The notes under the pieces are model-generated. The model saw only the letters and a list, made by a program, of their open reading frames with translations, did not search any database and was not told where the DNA came from. A stretch of 52,474 nucleotides of DNA from assembly GCA_017471025.1 (NCBI GenBank), contig JAFUWX010000059.1, positions 1 through 52,474 of the forward strand, written 5' to 3'. The translations under genes and the position numbers were made by a program. Below are positions 7,965 to 16,311 of this stretch, piece by piece (positions within the stretch are counted from its first letter, which is position 1; every line of letters begins with the position of its first letter). The stretch comes from Bacteroidales bacterium. Its GTDB lineage: Bacteria > Bacteroidota > Bacteroidia > Bacteroidales > UBA932.

Positions 7965-9443
7965 ATGGCACCAGAGACGGAATATATTGAACTCTATGAG
8001 TTGCAGCGACTGCTGAAACAGGGGGTCGCCAGGCTGTTTCCGGACGCGCTGTGGGTCAAGGCGGAAATCGCCAGCATCGGCGTCCGTTCCAACGGCCATT
8101 GCTATCTGGAGCTTTCTCAAAGCGACGAGACCGGCGTGATCGCCAAGGTCCGGGCTGTCATCTGGCGCTCCAGCTGGCCGTCCATCAGCCAGCTGTTCCG
8201 GGAAGTGACGGCGCAGGAACTCAAGGCGGGGCAAGAAGTTCTCGTCCGGGTCCGGCCGTCCTATCATGAGCTCTACGGGATGTCGCTGACCATAGACCGG
8301 ATCAATCCCCAGTTTACGGTCGGCGTGCGTGCCGTCCAACGCAAGCAGACCCTTCTCCGCCTGGAGAAAGAGGGGCTGCTGACCCGTCAGCAAAAGCGCA
8401 GTCTCCCTTTGCTTCCGTATTATCTGGCCGTGGTGTCCGCGCCGGACGCCGCCGGGCTGGGCGATTTCCGGCGTCATCTGCTGGAAAATGAATACGGCTA
8501 TGCCTACCGGCTCGACCTCTTCGAGGCGACGATGCAGGGGCAGACGGCCCCGGCGTCCATCTGCGAGGCCCTGGAAGCCATTGCGGCGGCGACTGTCCCC
8601 TATGACGCCGTCCTGATCCTGCGCGGCGGCGGCTCCGACCTGGACCTGGATTGCTATGATGATTATGACCTGGCCGTAGCCATTGCGACCTTCCCGGCGC
8701 CGGTGCTGACGGCCATCGGCCACGACCGCGACCACCATGTCGCCGATGAAGTGGCTTACCGGAGCGTGAAGACCCCTACGGCCCTGGCGGATGTTTTCCT
8801 GGATTGTTCCGCAGCCGAAGACGAGCGCATCGGGATGCTGGAGGCCCGCCTGCAGCGTGGCGCGCTCGGCCAGGTGGCCCGCCTGGAGGCCCGCACGGAG
8901 CAGCTCGCCGTACGGATCGGCCAGGGCGCGACCCGGCGGCTGGAAGCGGAATCGCACCGGCTTGACCTGTCGGCTTCGCGCATGGTCCAGGGTATCGGCA
9001 CACGCTTGTCGCGGGCCGAGGACCGCCTGACCGCCCTGCGGGACAGGATCGGTATCGGTGCCAAGACCCGTCAGGAACGAGCCGAGGACGGCCTGGATGC
9101 CTTTTCGGGCCGCATTTTCCAAGTCGCCCGCGGCCGGCTGGCACTGGCCGTAAGCCGGCTGGACAACCAGGGTGAATACATCCGGAAAATCGCCCAGAAC
9201 ACCCTGGAACGGGCGGAAATCAAACTGTCCGCCATGGAGATGCACATCCGCTCGGCCGACCCGCGCCGGGTCCTGGACCGGGGTATTCCTGTGGTGGAGA
9301 ACGCCCGGGGCGAAAAAGACCGCCTGGCCGCCGACTTCCGGCCGGGCGATCCGCTCAAAGTCTATCTGCGGGACGGCAAGCTGGACTGCGTCGTGCAGCA
9401 GGTTACCGTCACCCAACCCCTTGAAAATCAAAAAACCGCATGA
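7965..9443 (+). CDS. xseA: Exodeoxyribonuclease VII large subunit
   Basis: This is the catalytic subunit of the single-strand-specific exonuclease VII, 492 residues from the ATG at 7965. The N-terminal OB fold is visible as LWVKAEIASIGVRSNGHCYLEL. The central catalytic part includes LILRGGGSDLDLDCYDD, then PVLTAIGHDRDHHVADEVA and SVKTPTALADVFL. A long coiled-coil region of about 150 residues follows, and the C-terminus has DPRRVLDRGIPVV. The alternative start at 7932 lies inside a hairpin and adds an atypical 11 residues. The partner xseB follows after 55 bp. Confidence 0.95.
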   Translation: MAPETEYIELYELQRLLKQGVARLFPDALWVKAEIASIGVRSNGHCYLELSQSDETGVIAKVRAVIWRSSWPSISQLFREVTAQELKAGQEVLVRVRPSYHELYGMSLTIDRINPQFTVGVRAVQRKQTLLRLEKEGLLTRQQKRSLPLLPYYLAVVSAPDAAGLGDFRRHLLENEYGYAYRLDLFEATMQGQTAPASICEALEAIAAATVPYDAVLILRGGGSDLDLDCYDDYDLAVAIATFPAPVLTAIGHDRDHHVADEVAYRSVKTPTALADVFLDCSAAEDERIGMLEARLQRGALGQVARLEARTEQLAVRIGQGATRRLEAESHRLDLSASRMVQGIGTRLSRAEDRLTALRDRIGIGAKTRQERAEDGLDAFSGRIFQVARGRLALAVSRLDNQGEYIRKIAQNTLERAEIKLSAMEMHIRSADPRRVLDRGIPVVENARGEKDRLAADFRPGDPLKVYLRDGKLDCVVQQVTVTQPLENQKTA

Positions 9444-9498
9444 GAAGTTATTTGTATTTTATCCATTTCAATCCACATAAATCTTTTCGTTAATAATT

Positions 9499-9675
9499 AT
9501 GGAAGAGAAATTCGATTACACGAAAGCCATGGCCGAACTGGAAGAAATCGCCAGGAAGGTGGACGATTCCACCACCAGCCTGGACGATATCGGTGCGCTG
9601 GTCAAGCGCTCCAAGGAATTGATCGCCGCATGCCGCGAATACCTGCGCACGGTCCGGGAATCCATAGAAGCCTAA
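9499..9675 (+). CDS. xseB: Exodeoxyribonuclease VII small subunit
   Basis: A 58-residue product, MEEKFDYTKAMAELEEIA... ending RTVRESIEA, matches the small helical XseB subunit. The signature 'F-x-Y-x-x-A-x-x-E-L-E-x-I' and the short amphipathic second helix are visible. It lies directly after xseA, as is usual, and its stop is 4 bases before glgB. The 55 bp ahead of it are AT-rich but hold no clear promoter. Confidence 0.9.
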   Translation: MEEKFDYTKAMAELEEIARKVDDSTTSLDDIGALVKRSKELIAACREYLRTVRESIEA

Positions 9676-9679
9676 GCCT

Positions 9680-11668
9680 ATGATTTACGATACAGACCCC
9701 TATCTGAAGCCTTTCCAGGACGCCATCGATGCGCGCCATGAAAGGATTGCCGAGGCGGCACGCGCCTTTGCCGGCGAAGGCCGTCTGAAGGACGCCTTCA
9801 ACAACCACCTGTACTATGGCCTCCACAAGGAGGGCGCGCAATGGGTTTTCCGCGAATGGGCGCCCAATGCCACCCGCATCTACCTGATCGGCGAATTCAA
9901 CAACTGGAAACGCACGTCGGCCTATGCCCTCAGGCCGGTCGGGACCGGAAACTGGGAGATCCGTCTTCCGGAGATGTTCCTCCACCACGGTGACCTGTAC
10001 AAACTCTTCATCGAATGGCCCGGCGGTGGGGGAGAACGCCTGCCCGCCTATGTGCGCCGCGCCGTCCAGGACCCGGATACGAAGGTGTTCTGCGCCCAGG
10101 TCTGGGAGCCGGAAAAGCCCTACCGCTGGCGTAACGCACGCCCCGGAAAACGCCCGCATCCGCTGATTTACGAATGCCATATCGGCATGAGCAGCGAAGA
10201 GGAGAAAGTCTCCACCTTCACCGAGTTCCGGCAGACGGTGCTCCCGCGCGTCGCCGCGCTGGGCTATGACACGCTCCAGATCATGGCCCTGCAGGAGCAT
10301 CCGTACTACGGCTCCTTCGGCTACCAGGTGTCCAATTTCTATGCGCTCAGCTCCCGTTTCGGCACCCCCGAAGAATTCAAGGCCCTGGTCGATGAAGCCC
10401 ATGGCCTGGGCATCGCCGTCATCATGGACATCGTCCATTCCCACAGTGTCGATAACGAGGCCGAAGGCCTGTCCCTGTTCGACGGCCGGGAGGACCTGTA
10501 TTTCTACGCCGGCGCCCAGGGCCGCCACCCCGCCTGGGGCTCCCGCTGCTTTGATTACGGCAAGGATGAAACGAAGTATTTCCTGTTGAGCAACTGCAAG
10601 TTCTGGATGGAAGAATACCACCTGGACGGGTTCCGCTTCGACGGCGTGACCAGCATGCTGTACTGGGACCATGGCCTGGGCAAGGACTTCGGCAATTACA
10701 GCCTGTATTTCGACAGCGGCGTCGATGAGAATGCCGTGACCTACCTCGCGCTGGCCAACCAGCTCATCCACGACATCAATCCGGATGCCCTGACCATCGC
10801 CGAAGATGTCAGCGGCATGGCCGGCCTGGCCGCTCCGTACCGGGAAGGTGGCGTCGGCTTCGATTTCCGCATGGCGATGGGCGTGGCGGACCACTGGATC
10901 AAGTGGATCAAGGAACGCTCCGACGACCAGTGGAGCATGGGCGAAATCTGGTACGAACTGACCAACAAGCGCGCCGACGAGCAGACCGTCAGCTATGCCG
11001 AGTGCCACGACCAGGCGCTGGTCGGGGATAAGACATTGATTTTCAGGTTGATGGACAAGGAAATGTACACCGCGATGAGCTGCGGGTCGCAGTCGCTGAT
11101 CGTGGACCGCGGCATCGCCCTGCACAAGATGATCCGCCTGCTGACCCTGGCCACCTGCGGTGGCGGCTACCTCAATTTCATGGGCAACGAATTCGGCCAT
11201 CCCGAATGGATCGATTTCCCGCGCGAGGGGAACGGATGGTCCTTCAAGTATGCCCGCCGCCAGTGGTCGCTCTCCGACAAGGATTACCTCCGCTACGGCC
11301 TCCTGCGCAATTTCGACGAGGCGATGATCCGCCTGGTCAAAGGGGAAAACGTTTTATCGGCCCCGCCGGTCATCCTGACGGCCGATGAGCAGAAGAAAAT
11401 ATTGATTTTCAGCAGGAAAAACTGTATCTTTGCATTTAATTTCAATCCGACGGATTCGTTCGCGGATTACGGCTTTTCCGCACCGGCGGGAGCATACACG
11501 GTGGCGCTGAGCTCCGACGAGAAGTCCTTCGACGGCTTCCAGCGGGTTGTCAGCGGCGAAAGGCATGTCAGCATGGCTGGGAAGTGCCCCAACGGCAACC
11601 CCGCCTTCGACCATACCTTGCAACTGTATCTGCCCAGCCGCTGTGCGGTGGTATTGAAGCAAATATAG
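9680..11668 (+). CDS. glgB: 1,4-alpha-glucan branching enzyme (GH13, eukaryotic-like GH13_8 type)
   Basis: The enzyme makes alpha-1,6 branches in glycogen. The 662-residue protein has a CBM48-like domain (about 45-150; WVFREWAPNATRIYLIGEFNNW) and a GH13 barrel. Predicted catalytic residues are nucleophile Asp321 in FRFDGVTSM, acid/base Glu375 in IAEDVSGM and Asp444 in ECHDQALVGDK. The pattern EEYHLDGFRFDGVTSMLYWDHG is closer to eukaryotic branching enzymes than to E. coli GlgB, as is common in Bacteroidetes. It is the first gene of a tight glycogen operon (6 bases to the next gene). An AT-rich stretch near its end contains a promoter-like motif. Confidence 0.94.
   Translation: MIYDTDPYLKPFQDAIDARHERIAEAARAFAGEGRLKDAFNNHLYYGLHKEGAQWVFREWAPNATRIYLIGEFNNWKRTSAYALRPVGTGNWEIRLPEMFLHHGDLYKLFIEWPGGGGERLPAYVRRAVQDPDTKVFCAQVWEPEKPYRWRNARPGKRPHPLIYECHIGMSSEEEKVSTFTEFRQTVLPRVAALGYDTLQIMALQEHPYYGSFGYQVSNFYALSSRFGTPEEFKALVDEAHGLGIAVIMDIVHSHSVDNEAEGLSLFDGREDLYFYAGAQGRHPAWGSRCFDYGKDETKYFLLSNCKFWMEEYHLDGFRFDGVTSMLYWDHGLGKDFGNYSLYFDSGVDENAVTYLALANQLIHDINPDALTIAEDVSGMAGLAAPYREGGVGFDFRMAMGVADHWIKWIKERSDDQWSMGEIWYELTNKRADEQTVSYAECHDQALVGDKTLIFRLMDKEMYTAMSCGSQSLIVDRGIALHKMIRLLTLATCGGGYLNFMGNEFGHPEWIDFPREGNGWSFKYARRQWSLSDKDYLRYGLLRNFDEAMIRLVKGENVLSAPPVILTADEQKKILIFSRKNCIFAFNFNPTDSFADYGFSAPAGAYTVALSSDEKSFDGFQRVVSGERHVSMAGKCPNGNPAFDHTLQLYLPSRCAVVLKQI
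11403..11432 (+). promoter_or_regulatory. Candidate promoter inside glgB
   Basis: TTGA at 11403-11406 and TATCTTTG at 11425-11432 are spaced like a Bacteroidetes promoter and lie in an unusually AT-rich part of the glgB coding sequence. If active, the transcript would start about 240 nt before the debranching-enzyme gene. Confidence 0.4.
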
Positions 11669-11674
11669 GAAAAT

Positions 11675-13615
11675 ATGGCTTTTCTGAAATTCAACAAGCA
11701 TGAGCTTGTCAACCTGTCTTATTCGCTGAAGCGGGAGATCCTCTGCGCGAACAAGACGGGCGCGTATTGCAACACGTCCATCGTCACCTGCAATACCCGG
11801 CGCTACCATGGTCTGCTCGGCGTGCCGATAGACCAGTTCGGCGGACATAAGTATGTCCTGCTGTCTTCCCTGGATGAAAGCCTGGTCGTTGGCGGAAAGC
11901 AGTTCAATCTGGGCATCCACCGCTATGGCGACATCTATGAGCCCCGCGGCCACAAGTACATCGTCGATTTCAATGCCGACCCCATCCCTGAGATTGTCTA
12001 TAAAGTGGGCGGCATCCTGTTCTCCAAGAGCATCCTGCTGGTCCCCGGACGGGACCAGGTCATGGTCCGTTACGAGCTGCTGGAGGCCCCTTCCGCGGTG
12101 GAGCTCCAGCTCAAGCCTTTCCTGGCCTTCCGGCGTATCCACGACCTGACCCACCAGAACGCACAGGCCCGCACGGACTACCGCGAGGTGCGCGGCGGCG
12201 TGGCTTTCTGCCTGTACGAAGGCTTCCCGGAGCTACATCTGCAGATGAATACGGCGAAAGCCTCCTTCAAATACGCCCCCTATTGGTACAACGGCATCAC
12301 CTATTCCGACGAATACCGGCGCGGCTTCGACTGCAAGGAAGACCTGCTGGTCCCCGGCCAGTTCTCCGTCGTGATGAAGGAGGGGGAAAGCGTGATTTTC
12401 TCCGCGTCCGTCTGTGAGGTGGCGCCCCGCACGATGAACCGCGTGTTCGCCGACGGCATCGCCCAGGCCGGGGAAATCACCAGTTTCCACGACCAGCTTG
12501 TCCACTGCGCCGACCTGCTCAAGCGGGACCGGGGCGGCCGCAAGCAGATTACCGCCGGCTACTCCTGGTTATACACCGGCCTGCTGCGGGAGACCCTGCG
12601 CGCCCTGCCCGGCCTGACCCTGTACGCTAACGGTGACAAGCAGGAATTCGAGGATATCCTGGACAACCTGATCGCCGACGAGCAGGAACGCCTCTTCCAC
12701 AAGACCACGCAGGTCGAAGCCCCGCTGACCCTGCCCTGCGCCCTGCAGAGCTACATCGATTTCGGCGCGGACGCCCGCAAGGTCTGGAAGAAATACGGCG
12801 AGACTGTCAAAGGCATCATCGAGAGCTATGCCCCCGGCTGCCGCGAAGAGGTCACCCTGCACCCGAACGGCCTGCTCTGGGCCCAGAAGGACCACACGGC
12901 CCTGTCCTGGATGAATGCCTATATCAACGGAAATCCGGTCACCGAACGTGCCGGCTACCAGGTGGAGACCAACGCCTTCTGGTACAATGCCCTGAGCTTC
13001 GCCATCGACATGGAGCGCCGCTTCGCCTCTCCGCGCAGCGCCTTCATCACCAAGTGGACCCCGGTCCGTGACATCTGCGGCGAGAATTTCCAGCCTACGT
13101 TCTGGATTGCCTCGGGCGGCTACCTGGCCGATTATGTCGATAATGCGGGCCAGAACCATGATGTGCGGCCCAACCAGCTGTACGCCCTGTGGGTGCCCTA
13201 TTCCCCGGTGGATGACGAGGTGACCAGCAGCGTACTGCATGTGATTGACAATGAATTGGTTACCAAGCGTGGTATCCGCACCCTTTCCCCGCGTGACGTG
13301 AAGTACAAGGGGGTCTATGAGGGCACCCAGATCGAGCGGGACCTGGCCTATCAGCAGGGCTGTGCCTGGCCTTTCCTGCTGGAACCGTACATCGCCGTCG
13401 CGTTCCGGATCAAGGGCGTCTCCTTCTTCAAGCGGGCCGAATGGCTGTGCGAGGGCTTCTTCAAGGAAGACCTGGGCAAGCATGGCGTCGGCGCCTTCTC
13501 CGAGCTGTATGACGGAGACCCGCCCCACGAGCCGCACGGCGCCATTTCATCCGCGCTCAGCACGGCGGCCTTGCTCTCTATCGACTATATGATGGACCAA
13601 TACAGGGAGGATTAA
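11675..13615 (+). CDS. Glycogen debranching enzyme, amylo-alpha-1,6-glucosidase type
   Basis: The 646-residue protein has the bacterial/archaeal GDE layout. An N-terminal beta domain holds ANKTGAYCNTSIVTCNTRRYHGLLG and comes before an (alpha/alpha)6 C-terminal domain (about 270-640). The catalytic domain shows AGYSWLYTGLLRETL, LWAQKDHTALSWMNAYINGNPVTERAGYQVE, TNAFWYNALSF and a C-terminal GAISSALSTAALL. It should hydrolyse alpha-1,6 branch points in glycogen. Assignment to GH133 is from recalled family features. It is 6 bases after glgB and 3 bases before the GT4 gene. Confidence 0.88.
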   Translation: MAFLKFNKHELVNLSYSLKREILCANKTGAYCNTSIVTCNTRRYHGLLGVPIDQFGGHKYVLLSSLDESLVVGGKQFNLGIHRYGDIYEPRGHKYIVDFNADPIPEIVYKVGGILFSKSILLVPGRDQVMVRYELLEAPSAVELQLKPFLAFRRIHDLTHQNAQARTDYREVRGGVAFCLYEGFPELHLQMNTAKASFKYAPYWYNGITYSDEYRRGFDCKEDLLVPGQFSVVMKEGESVIFSASVCEVAPRTMNRVFADGIAQAGEITSFHDQLVHCADLLKRDRGGRKQITAGYSWLYTGLLRETLRALPGLTLYANGDKQEFEDILDNLIADEQERLFHKTTQVEAPLTLPCALQSYIDFGADARKVWKKYGETVKGIIESYAPGCREEVTLHPNGLLWAQKDHTALSWMNAYINGNPVTERAGYQVETNAFWYNALSFAIDMERRFASPRSAFITKWTPVRDICGENFQPTFWIASGGYLADYVDNAGQNHDVRPNQLYALWVPYSPVDDEVTSSVLHVIDNELVTKRGIRTLSPRDVKYKGVYEGTQIERDLAYQQGCAWPFLLEPYIAVAFRIKGVSFFKRAEWLCEGFFKEDLGKHGVGAFSELYDGDPPHEPHGAISSALSTAALLSIDYMMDQYRED

Positions 13616-13618
13616 ACG

Positions 13619-14911
13619 ATGAAAGTCCTTATGTTCGGTTGGGAGTTCCCTCCCCATATCGCAGGCGGTCTGGGTACGGCCTGCTATGGCATCGTCAAAG
13701 GCCTGGCCTACAACGGGGTCGAGACCCTTTTCGTGATGCCTTCCGCTTCCGGAGACGAAGACCAGAGCGCCGCGACGATCATTAACGCCAGCGACGTCCC
13801 AGTGGATTTCGCGGAGGAAGTGGATGTCGAAGACCTGCTCGACAAGGTGCAGTTCGTCCATGTCGGGACGAACATGGTGCCCTATGTCGATCCGCAGGAG
13901 TTCCACAGCCTCGTGGAAGACGAGCGCCGTCGCCAGGTCAAGGATTTCCGCATCCAGTACGGGCAGAAATACAAATTCTCCGGGAAATACGGTGCGAACC
14001 TGATGGAAGAGGTGGCCCGTTACGCCATGGTCGGCGGCACGATCGCCATGCAGCACAAAGACGAGATCGACGTGATCCATGCCCATGACTGGCTGACCTA
14101 TTACGCCGGCATCACCGCCAAGCGGCTGACCGGCAAGCCCCTCGTGGTCCATGTCCATGCCACGTCCTTCGACCGCGGCAGCGCCGAGAACATCGACACG
14201 CGCGTGTTCGCCATCGAAAAGAACGGCATGCTGGCCGCAGACAAGGTCATCACCGTCAGCGACCTCACCCGCAACATCGTGATTACCAAGTACGGCATCG
14301 ATCCGGCCAAGGTCGTGACCGTCCACAACGCCGTGGACTTCAGCGGCCGGGACGACCTGCAGGTGGAGCGCGGCGTCAAGGACAAGGTCGTGACCTTCCT
14401 GGGCCGCATCACCTTCCAGAAGGGCCCCGAATACTTTATCGAGGCCGCCGCGAAGGTGCTCAAACGGACCAAGAACGTCCGCTTCGTGATGGCGGGCAGC
14501 GGTGATATGATGAACCGCGCCATCCGCCACGTCGCCCGGCTGGGCATTTCGGACCGCTTCCATTTCACCGGCTTCCTGCGCGGGGCCGATGTCCAGAAGA
14601 TGTTCGCCCTGTCGGATGTCTATGTCATGCCTTCCGTGTCCGAACCTTTCGGCATCTCTCCGCTGGAAGCGATGCGGACCGGCGTCCCTTCGGTGATTTC
14701 CCACCAGAGCGGGGCGGCGGAAGTGCTTAAATATGCCTTCAAGGTGGATTTCTGGGATGTCGATGCGATGGCCGACCAGATCTACGCCCTCATCGAATAT
14801 CCCGCCCTGGCGAAATTCGCCGCCCGGCAGGGATATGACGAGGTCAACACCCTGAAGTGGAACAACGCCACCGCCAAGATGAAAAAGGTATATGAATCTG
14901 TAATCAAATAA
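13619..14911 (+). CDS. GT4 family glycosyltransferase of the glycogen operon
   Basis: The 430-residue GT-B fold protein starts MKVLMFGWEFPPHIAGGLGTA, with the nucleotide-sugar-loop motif GGLG. Its C-terminal half carries VTFLGRITFQKGPEYFIEAA and SEPFGISPLEAM, with the retaining E-x7-E pair at Glu342 and Glu350. Placement in the glycogen operon suggests it elongates or primes alpha-1,4-glucan, or makes a related malto-oligosaccharide. A separate GT3 synthase lies two genes downstream, so the division of labour is open. No signal peptide is visible; the product is cytoplasmic. Confidence 0.85.
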   Translation: MKVLMFGWEFPPHIAGGLGTACYGIVKGLAYNGVETLFVMPSASGDEDQSAATIINASDVPVDFAEEVDVEDLLDKVQFVHVGTNMVPYVDPQEFHSLVEDERRRQVKDFRIQYGQKYKFSGKYGANLMEEVARYAMVGGTIAMQHKDEIDVIHAHDWLTYYAGITAKRLTGKPLVVHVHATSFDRGSAENIDTRVFAIEKNGMLAADKVITVSDLTRNIVITKYGIDPAKVVTVHNAVDFSGRDDLQVERGVKDKVVTFLGRITFQKGPEYFIEAAAKVLKRTKNVRFVMAGSGDMMNRAIRHVARLGISDRFHFTGFLRGADVQKMFALSDVYVMPSVSEPFGISPLEAMRTGVPSVISHQSGAAEVLKYAFKVDFWDVDAMADQIYALIEYPALAKFAARQGYDEVNTLKWNNATAKMKKVYESVIK

Positions 14912-14922
14912 CACGCAATACT

Positions 14923-16233
14923 ATGGCCAAGAAATCCATAACCCTTTATTTCCAGGTGCATCAGCCTTCCCGGCTCCGGTTATATAGATTCTTCGATATA
15001 GGCAAGGACTCGCATTACTACGACGACTTCGCCAACCGCACCATCCTGCGCCGTGTGGCCCAGAAGTGCTATCTGCCGATGAACCAACTGCTGCTGGAAC
15101 TTATCCGCAAGCACGGCGGCGACTTCAAGGTGGCCTTCTCCATCTCCGGTACGGCCCTGGAGCAGTTCGACCGCTATGCCCCCGAGGTGCTGGACAGCTT
15201 CCGGGAACTGGCCGCGACCGGCTGCGTCGAGTTCCTGAGCGAGACCTATTACCACTCCCTGGCCTCCCTGGCCAATCCGCAGGAGTTCCGTCATCAGGTG
15301 CTGAAGCACCGCGACGCCATCCAGCGCTGGTTCGGGGTCACGCCGACCGCCTTCCGCAACACCGAGCTGATTTACAGCAACTCCATCGGTGAAGAGGTCT
15401 ATGACATGGGATTCACGACGATGCTGACCGAAGGCGCCCGGCACATCATGGGCTGGAAGAGCCCGAATTTCATCTATGGCTGCGACACCCAGCCCAAGCT
15501 CAAGCTCCTGCTGCGCAATTATTCCCTCAGCGACGACATCGCCTTCCGTTTCTCCAACCAGGGTTGGGCCGATTGGCCCCTCACCGGCGAGAAATACCTC
15601 GGCTGGCTGAAAGACGCCGTCAAGGACGGCGGGGACGTCATCAACCTGTTCATGGATTACGAGACCTTCGGCGAGCACCAGAATGCGCAGAGCGGCATTT
15701 TCGATTTCATGCGCTATCTGCCGGAAATCATCCTGCAGGACGGCACCTTCCGCTTCACGACCCCTTCTGAGGCCGCCAAGAAGCACAAGGCCGTGGCCGA
15801 CCTCGACGTGCCCGAGACCATCTCCTGGGCCGACGAGGAGCGCGACGTGACCGCCTGGCTCGGCAACGAGCTCCAGCAGGACGCCTTCAACAAGCTGTAT
15901 GCGCAGTATGAGAAACTCTCCCTGGTCAACGACGAGATGCTCTGGAACGATTTCGGCCATCTCCAGGAGAGCGACCACTTCTACTACATGTGTACCAAGT
16001 TCTTCTCGGATGCGGAAGTACACAAGTATTTCAACCCCTATGACACGCCGTACGAGGCCTTCATCAATTACATGAATGTCCTGAGCGACTTTATCATCCG
16101 GGTCAATGACGCGGTGTCCGTGCTGGATGCCCCCCAGGAAACGCCTGTGAGGAAGGCCCCCGCGAAAAAGGCGCCGGTGAAGAAAGCGCCGGCCAAAAAG
16201 GCCCCTGCCAAGAAGGCGGCGGCCAAGAAATAG
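14923..16233 (+). CDS. GH57 alpha-amylase/glucanotransferase with a Lys-Ala-Pro-rich C-terminal tail
   Basis: The first ~405 residues are a GH57 catalytic domain. It starts with ITLYFQVHQPSRL, then has AFRNTELIYS with predicted nucleophile Glu148 and FMDYETFGEHQ with predicted acid/base Asp245. It acts on alpha-glucans, either by hydrolysis or transfer. The last ~30 residues are a basic repeat of K-K-A-P units ending in A-K-K, resembling histone H1-like bacterial tails. That tail is not part of the GH57 fold. It is cytoplasmic, with no signal peptide. The gene is 11 bases after the GT4 gene, and a hairpin lies after its stop. Confidence 0.88.
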   Translation: MAKKSITLYFQVHQPSRLRLYRFFDIGKDSHYYDDFANRTILRRVAQKCYLPMNQLLLELIRKHGGDFKVAFSISGTALEQFDRYAPEVLDSFRELAATGCVEFLSETYYHSLASLANPQEFRHQVLKHRDAIQRWFGVTPTAFRNTELIYSNSIGEEVYDMGFTTMLTEGARHIMGWKSPNFIYGCDTQPKLKLLLRNYSLSDDIAFRFSNQGWADWPLTGEKYLGWLKDAVKDGGDVINLFMDYETFGEHQNAQSGIFDFMRYLPEIILQDGTFRFTTPSEAAKKHKAVADLDVPETISWADEERDVTAWLGNELQQDAFNKLYAQYEKLSLVNDEMLWNDFGHLQESDHFYYMCTKFFSDAEVHKYFNPYDTPYEAFINYMNVLSDFIIRVNDAVSVLDAPQETPVRKAPAKKAPVKKAPAKKAPAKKAAAKK

Positions 16234-16249
16234 TTTACGCATGGCCGTT

Positions 16250-16286
16250 CGGACGGGTCCGGCAAGCGCCGCCGAGGACCCGCCCG
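16250..16286 (+). terminator. GC-rich hairpin between the GH57 and synthase-phosphorylase genes
   Basis: CGGACGGGTCC (16250-16260) pairs with GGACCCGCCCG (16276-16286) with one mismatch around a 15-nt loop. No U-run follows, so read-through into the fused gene is likely. It could tune expression within the operon. Confidence 0.45.
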
Positions 16287-16311
16287 GGCTGCCCATAATG
16301 ATTAGAAAGAT

